64,000 nucleotides of DNA from Rhizobium sp. JAB6 (GTDB lineage Bacteria > Pseudomonadota > Alphaproteobacteria > Rhizobiales > Rhizobiaceae). Of this stretch, positions 54,647 through 64,000 are shown one piece after another. The stretch is taken from the NCBI RefSeq assembly GCF_003024605.1, contig NZ_PYJQ01000001.1:343001-407000 (forward strand), given 5' to 3'. Position 1 is the first letter of the stretch. Each line of letters begins with the position of its first letter. The translations under genes and the position numbers were made by a program. The notes below the pieces were generated by a model that had not been told where the DNA came from, ran no database searches, and saw only the letters and a program-made list of their open reading frames with translations.

Positions 54647-57388
54647 GTGAACGAACGTATTAACGCCAGCATCGATGCTTTCTCGGCCGCCGAGCTTGCC
54701 TCGGAGGAAAGCCGCGCTTCGGCCACTCCGATGATGGAGCAATATATCGAGATCAAGGCGAACAATCCCGGTTCGCTGCTGTTCTACCGCATGGGCGACT
54801 TCTATGAATTGTTCTTCGAAGACGCTATCGATGCTTCGCGCGCGCTCGGCATCACGCTGACGAAGCGCGGCCAGCACATGGGACAGGATATTCCGATGTG
54901 CGGCGTGCCCGTTCATGCAGCCGACGATTATCTGCAAAAGCTGATCGGGCTTGGTTTCCGCGTCGCCGTCTGCGAACAGGTGGAAGATCCGGCGGAAGCC
55001 AAGAAGCGTGGCGGCAAGTCGGTGGTGCGGCGCGATGTCGTGCGTCTGGTGACGCCGGGCACGATCACCGAGGAGAAGCTGCTTTCGCCTTCGGAATCCA
55101 ATTATCTGATGGCGCTCGCGCGCATTCGCGGCGGAGCCGAACCGCAGCTGGCACTCGCATGGATCGATATTTCGACGGGCGTCTTCCGCCTCGCCGAAAC
55201 GGAGACGTCGCGGCTGCTCGCCGATATCCTGCGCATCGACCCGAGAGAACTGATCCTGCCGGATACGATGTTCCACGATCCGGACCTGAAGCCGGTTTTC
55301 GATATTCTCGGCCGCACAGCCGTTCCGCAGCCGGCCGTGCTCTTCGACAGCGCCAGCGCCGAGGGACGGATCACGCGTTATTTTGGAGTGTCGACACTCG
55401 ATGGCTTCGGCACATTCAGCCGCGCCGAACTGGCTGCTGCCGCAGCGGCGATTGCCTATGTCGAAAAGACCCAGCTCGCCGAGCGGCCGCCGCTGGGCCT
55501 GCCAGAGCGCGAAAGCGGCGCCTCAACGCTTTTCATCGATCCCGCCACCCGCGCCAATCTCGAGCTCGTTCGCACGCTCTCCGGCGATCGCAACGGCTCG
55601 CTCCTGAAGGCGATCGATCGCACCGTGACCGGCGGCGGCGCACGCCTCCTCGCCGAACGGCTGATGTCGCCGCTGACCGACTCTGCCCGTATTAATGAGC
55701 GCCTCGATTCGATCGGCTTTCTGACCGAGGAACCGTCGCTCTGCGGCGATTTGCGTTCGGCATTGAAGCATGTGCCCGATATGCCGCGCGCCCTGTCGCG
55801 CCTCGCGCTCGATCGTGGCGGCCCGCGCGATCTCTGGGCGATTCGGCAGGGGTTGGCCGCCGCCGCCGACCTTGCCCGGCTTCTCGGCGACGCCTTGCTG
55901 CCGGAGGAGCTTGCCGCCGCCTTGGACGGGCTGAAAGCTTTGCCCGCCGATCTCGAAGCCATGCTCGCGGCAATGCTTGCCGACGAGTTGCCCCTGCTGA
56001 AGCGTGACGGCGGTTTCCTGCGGGAAGGAGCGAATGCCGAACTGGATGAAGTGCGGGCATTGCGCGACCAGTCGCGCCGCGTCATCGCCGGCCTGCAGCT
56101 GCAATATGCCGAGGAGACCGGCATCAAGTCGCTGAAGATCAAGCACAACAACGTGCTCGGCTACTTCATCGAGGTTACGGCCGGCAACGCGGGTCCGATG
56201 ACGGATACAAGCGAAGCCAAGGCGCGCTTCATCCACCGCCAGACCATGGCGAACGCCATGCGTTTCACGACGACCGAGCTTGCCGATCTCGAAAGCCGCA
56301 TCGCCAATGCCGCCGATAAGGCGCTGGCAATCGAGCTCGAGGCCTTCGATCGCATGGTCGCGGCCGTGGTCGCTGCTGCCGAGGCGATCAAGGCCGGCGC
56401 CCGCGCGCTGTCGGTAATCGATGTCGCGGCAGGGCTTGCGCTGCTTGCCGAGGAACAGGCCTATTGCCGGCCGGTCGTCGATGGCAGCCGTATGTTCGCC
56501 ATCGAGGGCGGCCGCCATCCGGTGGTGGAGCAGGCGCTGCGGCGCCAGGCTGGCGGTCCCTTCGTCGCCAACAATTGCGACCTCTCGCCGAAATCCGGCG
56601 GCAAGGATGGCGCCATCTGGCTCCTGACCGGTCCGAACATGGGCGGTAAATCGACCTTCCTGCGCCAGAACGCACTGATCGCCATTCTCGCGCAGATGGG
56701 CTCCTTCGTGCCGGCCGCTTCGGCCCATATCGGCATCGTCGACCGGCTGTTCTCGCGCGTCGGCGCTTCCGACGACCTGGCCCGGGGACGCTCGACCTTC
56801 ATGGTCGAGATGGTCGAGACGGCGGCGATCCTCAATCAGGCGACCGAACGTTCGCTTGTTATCCTTGACGAGATCGGTCGCGGCACTGCGACCTTCGACG
56901 GCCTTTCCATTGCCTGGGCCGCCGTCGAGCATCTGCATGAGGCCAACCGATGCCGCGGCCTTTTCGCCACGCATTTCCATGAGCTGACCGTGCTCTCGGA
57001 GAAGCTTAATCGGCTCTCCAATGCCACCATGCGCGTGAAGGAATGGGATGGCGATGTCATCTTCCTGCACGAGGTCGGGCCGGGGGCGGCCGATCGCTCC
57101 TATGGCATCCAGGTCGCGCGTCTGGCAGGCCTGCCGGCATCCGTGGTTGCGCGTGCCCGCGACGTTCTGACGCGGCTCGAAGATGCCGACCGCAAGAATC
57201 CGGCAAGCCAGCTCATCGATGATCTGCCTCTCTTCCAGGTGGCCGTCCGCCGGGAGGAGGTCGTTGGCCGGCGTGAGCCGTCCAAAGTCGAGGAGAGGTT
57301 AAGGGCGCTCGATCTTGACGATCTGACGCCGCGCGCCGCTCTGGATGTGCTCTATGAACTGAAGAAAACGCTTACCAAAAGCAGCTGA
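54647..57388 (+). CDS. mutS: DNA mismatch repair protein MutS
   Basis: Mismatch recognition ATPase, 913 residues. The mismatch-binding motif is in [12 protein letters not shown] (Phe-x-Glu near 52), connector and clamp domains are in the middle, then Walker [11 protein letters not shown] near 662, [16 protein letters not shown] and ATHFHELT. The first in-frame start is GTG 54647; a later ATG pair at residue 28 is less likely since homologues have an N-terminal extension. C-terminal tetramer tail is present ([17 protein letters not shown]). Confidence 0.96.
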   Translation: MNERINASIDAFSAAELASEESRASATPMMEQYIEIKANNPGSLLFYRMGDFYELFFEDAIDASRALGITLTKRGQHMGQDIPMCGVPVHAADDYLQKLIGLGFRVAVCEQVEDPAEAKKRGGKSVVRRDVVRLVTPGTITEEKLLSPSESNYLMALARIRGGAEPQLALAWIDISTGVFRLAETETSRLLADILRIDPRELILPDTMFHDPDLKPVFDILGRTAVPQPAVLFDSASAEGRITRYFGVSTLDGFGTFSRAELAAAAAAIAYVEKTQLAERPPLGLPERESGASTLFIDPATRANLELVRTLSGDRNGSLLKAIDRTVTGGGARLLAERLMSPLTDSARINERLDSIGFLTEEPSLCGDLRSALKHVPDMPRALSRLALDRGGPRDLWAIRQGLAAAADLARLLGDALLPEELAAALDGLKALPADLEAMLAAMLADELPLLKRDGGFLREGANAELDEVRALRDQSRRVIAGLQLQYAEETGIKSLKIKHNNVLGYFIEVTAGNAGPMTDTSEAKARFIHRQTMANAMRFTTTELADLESRIANAADKALAIELEAFDRMVAAVVAAAEAIKAGARALSVIDVAAGLALLAEEQAYCRPVVDGSRMFAIEGGRHPVVEQALRRQAGGPFVANNCDLSPKSGGKDGAIWLLTGPNMGGKSTFLRQNALIAILAQMGSFVPAASAHIGIVDRLFSRVGASDDLARGRSTFMVEMVETAAILNQATERSLVILDEIGRGTATFDGLSIAWAAVEHLHEANRCRGLFATHFHELTVLSEKLNRLSNATMRVKEWDGDVIFLHEVGPGAADRSYGIQVARLAGLPASVVARARDVLTRLEDADRKNPASQLIDDLPLFQVAVRREEVVGRREPSKVEERLRALDLDDLTPRAALDVLYELKKTLTKSS

Positions 57389-57413
57389 CCAAAGGCGATA
57401 TTCCAAGGACAAT

Positions 57414-57710
57414 ATGATGTATCTCGAAGTTCTTCTCGCCGAAGTCCGCATTCTGGGTGAGCGCTTCTCTCCGATCGCCGCGCGCGGCAAGATCTGCGGC
57501 GAAGGGGAACCCCCGGATTGTGAATCCGATCGCGGCCTGCTCGACATCACTTTGTCCTGCAGCCGCATTTCCGACATCTGCTCGAAGATCGCCAAGGCGG
57601 GCTATTGGGAATGCGAGCGCGAAATGGTGACGCAGATCGGCGCCCAATCGCGGAACATATTGCATAGCTTGAATGAGCTCCGGCGGGCGATCGAGCCGGC
57701 AAGGCCCTAA
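57414..57710 (+). CDS. Uncharacterised 98-residue cysteine-containing protein
   Basis: Not recognised. Codon use (GC-rich third positions throughout), an AAGGA ribosome site, and the position 25 bases after mutS argue for a real gene. Soluble, slightly acidic, five cysteines (two in ICGEGEPPDCES, then CSRISDIC and WECERE), no signal peptide or membrane segment. ATG 57417 is an equally possible start. May be cotranscribed with mutS. Confidence 0.6.
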   Translation: MMYLEVLLAEVRILGERFSPIAARGKICGEGEPPDCESDRGLLDITLSCSRISDICSKIAKAGYWECEREMVTQIGAQSRNILHSLNELRRAIEPARP

Positions 57711-57867
57711 AACTGCCGGTTTCTGCGTCGATTGCCGTCACGCTTCGTCAACGTTGACCCGATAGAAATTTTGAGGGATCTCGATTCGAGATAGTCGGCT
57801 CTGGCTGGCTTGGAGGATGCGGGCGTAGAATGGCGGTGTCAATCGTCGGGCAAAGAGGCTATAGCGC

Positions 57868-60783
57868 ATGCAGACAAAAAGACGGGCGCGCGGGCAACCG
57901 GTCGCGGTCAGCGAAGAGAAAGCCGATCGGCAGGGCATGGAAACGCATCATATCGATTTTTCGACCATTCTCGATGTATCCGCGCTGAAGGCGGAGTGCG
58001 AGGCTCTGGCCAAACGCGGCCTGGATAAGAATGAGGGGCGCTCCCCCCTGCTAGCGCTGTTGAAAAAGGCGAGCCAGGATGGGCGTGAAGAGGCGCGGCG
58101 ATCGCTGATTGCCGACGGCAGCGGGCTCGATTGCGCGCACCGGATTTCCTGGCTGCAGGACCAGATCATCACCGTCCTCTACGATTTCACCGTCCGTCAC
58201 GTCCATCCGAAACAGGCAGGCGCCTTCTCCGTCACCGCCGTCGGCGGCTATGGCCGCGATACCTTGGCGCCGGGCTCCGATATCGACCTTCTCTTCCTCT
58301 TTCAGCCAAAGCCGCAGAGCGAGACGCACAAGGCGGTCGAATTCATCCTCTATATGCTTTGGGACATGGGCTTCAAGGTCGGCCATGCCACGCGCACGGT
58401 CGAGGAATGCATCCGCGAGGCCAAGTCCGACATGACGGTGCGCACCGCCATTCTCGAAACCCGCTATATCTGCGGCAACATCGCGCTGGAGCGTGAGCTG
58501 CAGGCCCGTTTCGACAAGGAAATCGTCACCAACACCGGTCCGGAATTCATCGCCGCCAAGCTCGCCGAACGCGACGAGCGACACCGCAAGGCCGGCGATA
58601 CCCGCTATCTGGTCGAGCCCAACGTCAAGGAAGGCAAGGGCGGTCTGCGCGACCTGCATACGCTGTTCTGGATCTCGAAATATTACTACCACGTCCGCGA
58701 TCCCGCTGAGCTGGTGAAGCTCGGCGTGCTCTCGAAGCAGGAATACCGCCTCTTCGAAAAGGCTGAGGATTTCCTCTGGGCCGTGCGCTGCCACATGCAT
58801 TTCCTGACCGGCAAGGCGGAAGAGCGGCTTTCCTTCGATATCCAGCGCGATATCGCCGCAGCCCTCGACTATCACGCCCGCCCGGGCCTTTCTGCCGTCG
58901 AGCGCTTCATGAAGCACTATTTCCTGGTCGCCAAGGATGTCGGCGATCTCACCCGCATCCTCTGCGCCGCCCTCGAGGACCAGCAGGCGAAGGCCACCCC
59001 CGGCCTCACCGGCGTCATCAGCCGCTTTGCCAACCGCTCGCGCAAGATCGCCGGCACCGTCGAATTCGTCGAGGATCGCGGCCGCATCGCGCTTGCCAAT
59101 CCGGATATCTTCAAGCGCGATCCGGTCAATCTCATCCGGCTGTTCTTCGTCGCCGACATCAATGGGCTGGAATTCCATCCGGATGCCTTGAAGCGCGTCA
59201 CCCGCTCGCTGAACCTCATCGACAACGATCTGCGCGAGAACGAGGAAGCGAACCGGCTCTTTCTCTCCATCCTTACCTCGAAGCGCGATCCCGCGCTGAT
59301 CCTGCGCCGCATGAACGAGGCCGGCGTGCTCGGCCGCTTCATTCCGGAATTCGGCAAGATCGTCTCGATGATGCAGTTCAACATGTATCACCACTATACG
59401 GTGGACGAGCATCTGATCCGCGCCGTCGAGGTGCTGTCGGAGATCGACAAGGGCAAGGCCGAGGATATCCATCCGCTGACCAACAAGCTGATGCCCGGCA
59501 TCGAGGATCGCGAAGCGCTCTACGTCGCTGTCCTGTTGCACGATATCGCCAAGGGCCGCGAGGAAGACCACTCGGAAGCCGGCGCCGCAGTTGCACGCAA
59601 GCTCTGCCCGCGCTTCGGCCTTTCGCCGAAGCAGACGGAGCTGGTGGTCTGGCTGATCGCGGAACACCTGACCATGTCGATGGTCGCCCAGACGCGCGAC
59701 TTGACCGACCGCAAGACCATCATCGATTTTGCCGACCGGGTGCAGTCGCTCGACCGGCTGAAGATGCTGCTAATCCTGACCGTCTGCGACATCCGCGCCG
59801 TCGGCCCAGGGGTCTGGAACGGCTGGAAAGGTCAGCTGCTGCGTACGCTCTACTACGAGACAGAGCTGCTGCTGTCAGGCGGATTCTCCGAAGTCTCGCG
59901 CAAGGAGCGCGCCGAAGCTGCCGCCGAAGCGCTGGAACACGCACTTGCCGATTGGAGCCAGAAGGAGCGCAAGGCCTACGTCAAGCTGCACTATCAGCCC
60001 TATCTTCTGTCCGTGCCGCTGGAAGATCAGATCCGCCATACACAGTTCATGCGTGAATCCGACAAGGGGGGTAAGGTGCTCGCCACGATGGTGCGCACCG
60101 ACAGCTTCCACGCAATCACCGAGATCACCGTGCTTTCGCCCGACCATCCGCGTCTTTTGACCGTGATCGCCGGCGCCTGTGCCGCGGCCGGCGCCAATAT
60201 TGCCGATGCGCAGATCTTCACGACGTCGGACGGCCGCGCGCTCGATACCATCCATGTCAGCCGCGAATTCCCCGACGATGCCGACGAGCTGCGCCGCGCT
60301 GCTACTATCGGCAAGATGATCGAGGACGTGCTGGCCGGCCGCAAACGCCTGCCGGAGGTCATCGCGACGCGGACGAAGAACCGCCGCAAGAACAAGGCTT
60401 TCGTCATCCCGCCGTCGGTCATCATCACCAACAGCCTCTCCAACAAGTTCACGGTCATCGAGGTCGAATGCCTCGACCGCCCGGGCCTGCTGTCGGAAAT
60501 CACGGCCGTTCTTTCGGATCTGTCGCTCGATATCCAGTCCGCCCGCATCACCACCTTCGGCGAGAAGGTCATCGACACCTTCTACGTCGCCGATCTCATC
60601 GGGCAGAAGATTTCCAACGAGAACAGGCGGGCCTATATCACCGCACGTCTGAAAGCCGTCATGGCGGGCGAGGAGGATGAAATGCGCGAGCGCATGCCCT
60701 CCGGCATCATCGCGCCGGCCGCCACGCGCGGCGTCGCCGTGGAAAAGTCAGACACCGAGAAGAAAGCCGGTTCAGCCGCATGA
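57868..60783 (+). CDS. glnD: [Protein-PII] uridylyltransferase / uridylyl-removing enzyme
   Basis: Senses glutamine and uridylylates or deuridylylates PII (GlnB/GlnK). A 971-residue protein: nucleotidyltransferase with [18 protein letters not shown] near 126 (GS..DxD), helical domain, HD domain with [15 protein letters not shown] near 558 for the removing activity, and two C-terminal ACT domains (about 755-830 and 868-940) that bind glutamine. Ends in an ATGA overlap with murJ. Confidence 0.96.
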   Translation: MQTKRRARGQPVAVSEEKADRQGMETHHIDFSTILDVSALKAECEALAKRGLDKNEGRSPLLALLKKASQDGREEARRSLIADGSGLDCAHRISWLQDQIITVLYDFTVRHVHPKQAGAFSVTAVGGYGRDTLAPGSDIDLLFLFQPKPQSETHKAVEFILYMLWDMGFKVGHATRTVEECIREAKSDMTVRTAILETRYICGNIALERELQARFDKEIVTNTGPEFIAAKLAERDERHRKAGDTRYLVEPNVKEGKGGLRDLHTLFWISKYYYHVRDPAELVKLGVLSKQEYRLFEKAEDFLWAVRCHMHFLTGKAEERLSFDIQRDIAAALDYHARPGLSAVERFMKHYFLVAKDVGDLTRILCAALEDQQAKATPGLTGVISRFANRSRKIAGTVEFVEDRGRIALANPDIFKRDPVNLIRLFFVADINGLEFHPDALKRVTRSLNLIDNDLRENEEANRLFLSILTSKRDPALILRRMNEAGVLGRFIPEFGKIVSMMQFNMYHHYTVDEHLIRAVEVLSEIDKGKAEDIHPLTNKLMPGIEDREALYVAVLLHDIAKGREEDHSEAGAAVARKLCPRFGLSPKQTELVVWLIAEHLTMSMVAQTRDLTDRKTIIDFADRVQSLDRLKMLLILTVCDIRAVGPGVWNGWKGQLLRTLYYETELLLSGGFSEVSRKERAEAAAEALEHALADWSQKERKAYVKLHYQPYLLSVPLEDQIRHTQFMRESDKGGKVLATMVRTDSFHAITEITVLSPDHPRLLTVIAGACAAAGANIADAQIFTTSDGRALDTIHVSREFPDDADELRRAATIGKMIEDVLAGRKRLPEVIATRTKNRRKNKAFVIPPSVIITNSLSNKFTVIEVECLDRPGLLSEITAVLSDLSLDIQSARITTFGEKVIDTFYVADLIGQKISNENRRAYITARLKAVMAGEEDEMRERMPSGIIAPAATRGVAVEKSDTEKKAGSAA

Positions 60784-62381
60784 GCCTCGTCAAGAAATTC
60801 ATTACCGTCGGCGGCGCGACGCTTGGCAGCCGCATCTTCGGCTTCGCCCGCGAAACGCTGATGGCCGCCGCGCTCGGCACGGGGCCGATGGCCGACGTCT
60901 TCTACGCCGCCTTCCGCTTTCCGAACCTCTTCCGCCGCCTGTTCGCCGAAGGCGCCTTCAACGCCGCCTTCGTGCCGCTCTTTGCCAAGGAGATCGAGGC
61001 GAACGGCATTGAGGGCGCAAAGCGTTTCTCGGAGGAGGTGTTCGGCGTTCTCTTCTCCGTTCTGCTGCTGATCACCATCGTCATGGAACTGGCCATGCCG
61101 CTCCTGGTGCGTTGGGTCATCGCGCCTGGTTTCGCCGACGATGCCGAGAAATTCGACCTGACGGTCCGGTTGGCGGCCGTGATGTTCCCCTATCTCATGT
61201 CGATGTCGCTGACGGCGATGATGAGCGGCATGCTGAATTCGCTGCATCATTTCTTCGCCGCCGCCGTGGCTCCGATCTTCCTCAACCTGGTAATGATCAG
61301 CGCGCTGTTCTACGCGATCTATTTTGGCGCCGATCCGCTGACCACCGCCTGGTACCTGTCCTGGTCGGTGCTGGTGGCGGGCGTGCTGCAACTCGCCGTC
61401 GTCTATATCGGCGTGCGCCATGCCGGCATCAATATCGGCCTGCGCTTTCCGCGCTTCACGCCCAATGTCAAACGGCTCCTGCTTCTTGCCATCCCAGCGG
61501 CCATCACCGGCGGCGTCACTCAGATCAATCTGGTGATCGGCCAGGCGATCGCCTCTGGCAAGGAAGGCGCGATCGCCGCCCTGCAATATGCAGATCGCAT
61601 CTACCAGTTGCCGCTCGGCGTCGTCGGCGTCGCGGTCGGAATCGTGCTTTTGCCGGAATTGGCGCGTTCGCTGAAGTCGGGCCATATCAAGGAGGCCGCC
61701 AATATCCAGAACCGCTCGATCGAATTCGTGCTGTTCCTGACCCTGCCGGCCGCTGTCGCCCTCTGGCTTCTCTCCGACGATATCATTCGCGTGCTTTACG
61801 AGCGTGGCGCCTTTAACTCGGAAAATACAAAGCTGGTCGGCTCCATCCTCGCAATCTTCGGCCTTGGCCTGCCGGCTTTCGTGCTGATCAAAGCGCTGCA
61901 GCCCGGCTTTTATGCCCGCGAAGATACGAAATCGCCGATGCGCTACACGGCGGTCGCCGTCGCCGTCAATTCGGTGCTATCCATCCTGCTTTTCCCGGTG
62001 CTGGCCGAACGCGGCATTGCGCTTGCCGAGGCGGTTGCCGGATGGCTGAACGCCGTGCAGCTCTTCGTCACGCTTTATCGCCGGGGACATCTTTCCTGGG
62101 AGTGGGCGCTGGCGCGCCGCACTGTGATGCTGCTCGTATCCTCCGCCGTCATGGGCGGCGTCATCGTATATTTGTCTCATCGGTGGGAGCCGCTTCTGGG
62201 GTCCGGCTCGACGCTGCTCACCAAGACCGGCGTCCTGGGCCTGCTCATATTGATTGCGATGGCGGTGTATTTCATCGTCGCCTTCCTGATCGGCGGCGTA
62301 GATTTGGGCATGGTACGCCGCAATTTGAAGCGCAAGCGGGCTGCGCCAGCGTCGGATGCGAAGGCCGTGAATGGGGAGTGA
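60780..62381 (+). CDS. murJ: Lipid II flippase MurJ
   Basis: MVF-family flippase that moves lipid II across the inner membrane, 533 residues, about fourteen membrane helices. Conserved blocks are [48 protein letters not shown] and [24 protein letters not shown]. Coupled to glnD by ATGA; glnD-murJ pairing is usual in rhizobia. Confidence 0.95.
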   Translation: MSLVKKFITVGGATLGSRIFGFARETLMAAALGTGPMADVFYAAFRFPNLFRRLFAEGAFNAAFVPLFAKEIEANGIEGAKRFSEEVFGVLFSVLLLITIVMELAMPLLVRWVIAPGFADDAEKFDLTVRLAAVMFPYLMSMSLTAMMSGMLNSLHHFFAAAVAPIFLNLVMISALFYAIYFGADPLTTAWYLSWSVLVAGVLQLAVVYIGVRHAGINIGLRFPRFTPNVKRLLLLAIPAAITGGVTQINLVIGQAIASGKEGAIAALQYADRIYQLPLGVVGVAVGIVLLPELARSLKSGHIKEAANIQNRSIEFVLFLTLPAAVALWLLSDDIIRVLYERGAFNSENTKLVGSILAIFGLGLPAFVLIKALQPGFYAREDTKSPMRYTAVAVAVNSVLSILLFPVLAERGIALAEAVAGWLNAVQLFVTLYRRGHLSWEWALARRTVMLLVSSAVMGGVIVYLSHRWEPLLGSGSTLLTKTGVLGLLILIAMAVYFIVAFLIGGVDLGMVRRNLKRKRAAPASDAKAVNGE

Positions 62382-62418
62382 GGAGTATCCAACCTCAGTG
62401 CATTTGGAGCCTCTGACA

Positions 62419-62448
62419 CCCCCCTCTATCACGAAGGGATAGAGGGGG
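62419..62448. terminator. Inverted repeat downstream of murJ (terminator-like)
   Basis: CCCCCTCTATC, loop ACGAAGG, GATAGAGGGGG: an 11-bp stem without a T-run, so either a rho-dependent end or a repeat element. Confidence 0.5.
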
Positions 62449-62491
62449 CACTCTCCGCATATTCGCAATCAATTGATCCTGGAGCCCTCTC

Positions 62492-62884
62492 ATGCCCCAA
62501 TCCTTCTTCCTCGTTACCCTCGTCGTCGATGATTACGACCGTGCCAAAGCCTTCTATTGCGATGCCCTCGGCTTCGATTGCTTGGCTGACGAGGCACAGC
62601 CGGAGGGCAAGCGCTGGGTCGTCGTCCGACCGAAAGGCGAGGAAGGGGCAGCGCTATTGCTCGCCCAGGCCGCCAGCAACAGCCAGCGCGCGGCGATCGG
62701 CAACCAGACCGGTGGGCGGGTCGGCTTCTTCCTCAAGACCGATGATTTCGCCCGCGATCATGCCGCGATGAAGGCAAAGCGCGTGCGTTTTCTGGAGGAG
62801 CCGCGCCATGAAGTCTATGGCACGGTGGCGGTCTTTGCCGACCCCTATGGCAACACCTGGGATCTCATTCAGCATTCTTCCTGA
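62492..62884 (+). CDS. VOC-family protein (glyoxalase-superfamily)
   Basis: A 130-residue vicinal oxygen chelate protein: FFLVTLVVDDYDRAKAFYCDALGF start, VGFFLKTDDFARDHAAM second half, YGTVAVFADPYGNTWDLIQ end. Lies between murJ and trpS. Substrate unknown. Confidence 0.85.
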   Translation: MPQSFFLVTLVVDDYDRAKAFYCDALGFDCLADEAQPEGKRWVVVRPKGEEGAALLLAQAASNSQRAAIGNQTGGRVGFFLKTDDFARDHAAMKAKRVRFLEEPRHEVYGTVAVFADPYGNTWDLIQHSS

Positions 62885-62994
62885 GACTCTGTCACATAGC
62901 CTCTTGATCCCCGTTGATCCCGCGTGCATAAGCCGCTCGAACCAAGGGTCGAGCGCCGCTCACCCGGGCCCTCCACAAGCCTTTTGAGGACGAC

Positions 62995-64000
62995 ATGACC
63001 GAATTCAAGCCGCTCGTATTCTCCGGCGTTCAGCCAACCGGCAATCTCCACCTCGGCAACTATCTCGGCGCGATCCGCAAGTTCGTGGCCTTGCAGGCCA
63101 ACAACGACTGCATCTATTGCGTCGTCGATATGCATGCGCTGACGGCGCAGCTCGTCCATGAGGACATGCCGAACCAGACACGCTCGATCACCGCCGCCTT
63201 CCTTGCAGCCGGCATCGATCCGGAAAAGCATATCGTCTTCAATCAGTCGGCCGTGCCGGGGCATGCCGAGCTCGCCTGGATCTTCAACTGCGTCGCACGC
63301 ATCGGCTGGATGAACCGCATGACGCAGTTCAAGGACAAGGCCGGCAAGGACCGCGAGCAGGCCTCGCTCGGCCTTTACGCCTATCCGAGCCTGATGGCCG
63401 CCGACATCCTGCTCTATCGCGCCACGCATGTTCCCGTCGGCGACGACCAGAAGCAGCATCTGGAGCTGACCCGCGACATCGCCATGAAGTTCAATCTGGA
63501 CTATATGGAGCATATTCGCCGCACGGGCTATGGCATCGATATCACCGTCGGCGACGAGCCGGTGCATGCCTATTTCCCGATGGTCGAGCCGCTGATCGAT
63601 GGCCCGGCGCCGCGTGTCATGTCGCTGCGCGATGGGACCAAGAAGATGTCGAAATCCGATGCATCGGACCTCTCGCGCATCAATCTGCTCGACGACGAGG
63701 AGAACATCTCGAAGAAGATCCGCAAGGCCAAGACCGACCCGGACGGCTTGCCGAGCGAAATCGCCGGCCTCGCCGGCCGCCCGGAAGCCGACAATCTGGT
63801 TGGCATCTATGCGGCCCTTGCCGACAAGTCGAAGGCCGAGGTTCTCTCGGAATTCGGCGGCCAGCAATTCTCGGTCTTCAAGCCGGCGCTGGTCGATCTC
63901 GCCGTGCATGTGCTCTCACCGATCACGATGGAAATGCGCCGCCTGATGGCCGATCCCGGCCATATCGACGCCGTGCTCCGCGATGGCGCCGCCCGCGCCC
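62995..64000 (+). CDS. trpS: Tryptophan-tRNA ligase (partial, 3' end outside window)
   Basis: First 335 residues of tryptophanyl-tRNA synthetase; only the C-terminal end is missing. Class I motifs: [16 protein letters not shown] (HIGH-like HLGN) and KKMSKSDAS (KMSKS), plus [16 protein letters not shown]. Start 62995 with TGAGGACG upstream. The C-terminal part is not visible, so integrity is untested. Confidence 0.96.
   Translation, partial: MTEFKPLVFSGVQPTGNLHLGNYLGAIRKFVALQANNDCIYCVVDMHALTAQLVHEDMPNQTRSITAAFLAAGIDPEKHIVFNQSAVPGHAELAWIFNCVARIGWMNRMTQFKDKAGKDREQASLGLYAYPSLMAADILLYRATHVPVGDDQKQHLELTRDIAMKFNLDYMEHIRRTGYGIDITVGDEPVHAYFPMVEPLIDGPAPRVMSLRDGTKKMSKSDASDLSRINLLDDEENISKKIRKAKTDPDGLPSEIAGLAGRPEADNLVGIYAALADKSKAEVLSEFGGQQFSVFKPALVDLAVHVLSPITMEMRRLMADPGHIDAVLRDGAARA

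Overview
The window is chromosomal DNA of a rhizobium (Rhizobiaceae, most likely genus Rhizobium). The grounds are high GC with GC-rich third codon positions, and a core gene order like the Sinorhizobium/Rhizobium chromosome: mutM / enoyl-CoA hydratase / rpsT / dnaA, hrcA-grpE, ptsN-hpf-rpoN-lptBAC, lspA / sensor kinase / olsB, maeB(tme) / mutS / glnD / murJ / trpS. OlsB, ChoX, IHF-beta and several rhizobial intergenic repeat families agree. I see no prophage, IS element, CRISPR array, rRNA or tRNA gene.

Layout. 1-5.2 kb: start of choX with a divergent LysR regulator, the trehalose genes otsB-otsA, an orphan minus-strand terminator with two more hairpins (candidate small RNA), and a class II glutamine amidotransferase. 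5.2-6.4 kb: coaBC. 6.5-12.3 kb: accessory genes in small regulator/target pairs (SDR/LysR, LysR/MFS plus a VOC protein, ArsR-SRPBCC-GFA). 12.3-20.6 kb: a spermidine-synthase-like protein and a minus-strand cluster that looks like histidine utilisation but is better read as a five-enzyme ergothioneine degradation pathway: MIO-less lyase, divergent urocanase, DUF917 desulfurase, hydantoinase and N-carbamoyl amino acid hydrolase, with a TfoX-like gene inside. 20.9-21.2 kb: a small cupin. 21.4-28.7 kb: ubiB, ubiE, mutM, enoyl-CoA hydratase, rpsT and dnaA. 28.7-30.8 kb: LysR/EamA pair. 30.8-36.1 kb: hemW, rdgB, a VOC protein, rph, hrcA and grpE. 36.2-41.5 kb: ptsN, hpf, rpoN, lptB, lptA and lptC. 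41.8-50.7 kb: sppA, ihfB, LapA-like, GNAT, CoxG-like, two RNA/SAM methyltransferases, lspA, a hybrid sensor kinase and olsB. 50.7-64 kb: a class III nucleotide cyclase, maeB, mutS, a 98-aa orphan, glnD, murJ, a VOC protein and the first two thirds of trpS.

How the genes fit together. The ergothioneine cluster would turn a trimethylated thiol-histidine into glutamate with release of trimethylamine, sulfide, CO2 and ammonia. GlnD, PtsN and RpoN are parts of nitrogen control, LptABC exports LPS, OlsB makes membrane ornithine lipid, and HrcA/GrpE belong to heat-shock control.

The most notable non-coding signals are: (i) eight GANTC (CcrM-type) sites in about 320 bp upstream of dnaA; (ii) intergenic repeats whose edges form the stop codon or last residues of neighbouring genes at four places; (iii) LysR-type dyads between each of four divergent regulator/target pairs and a palindrome over the arsR promoter; (iv) the orphan terminator upstream of otsB.
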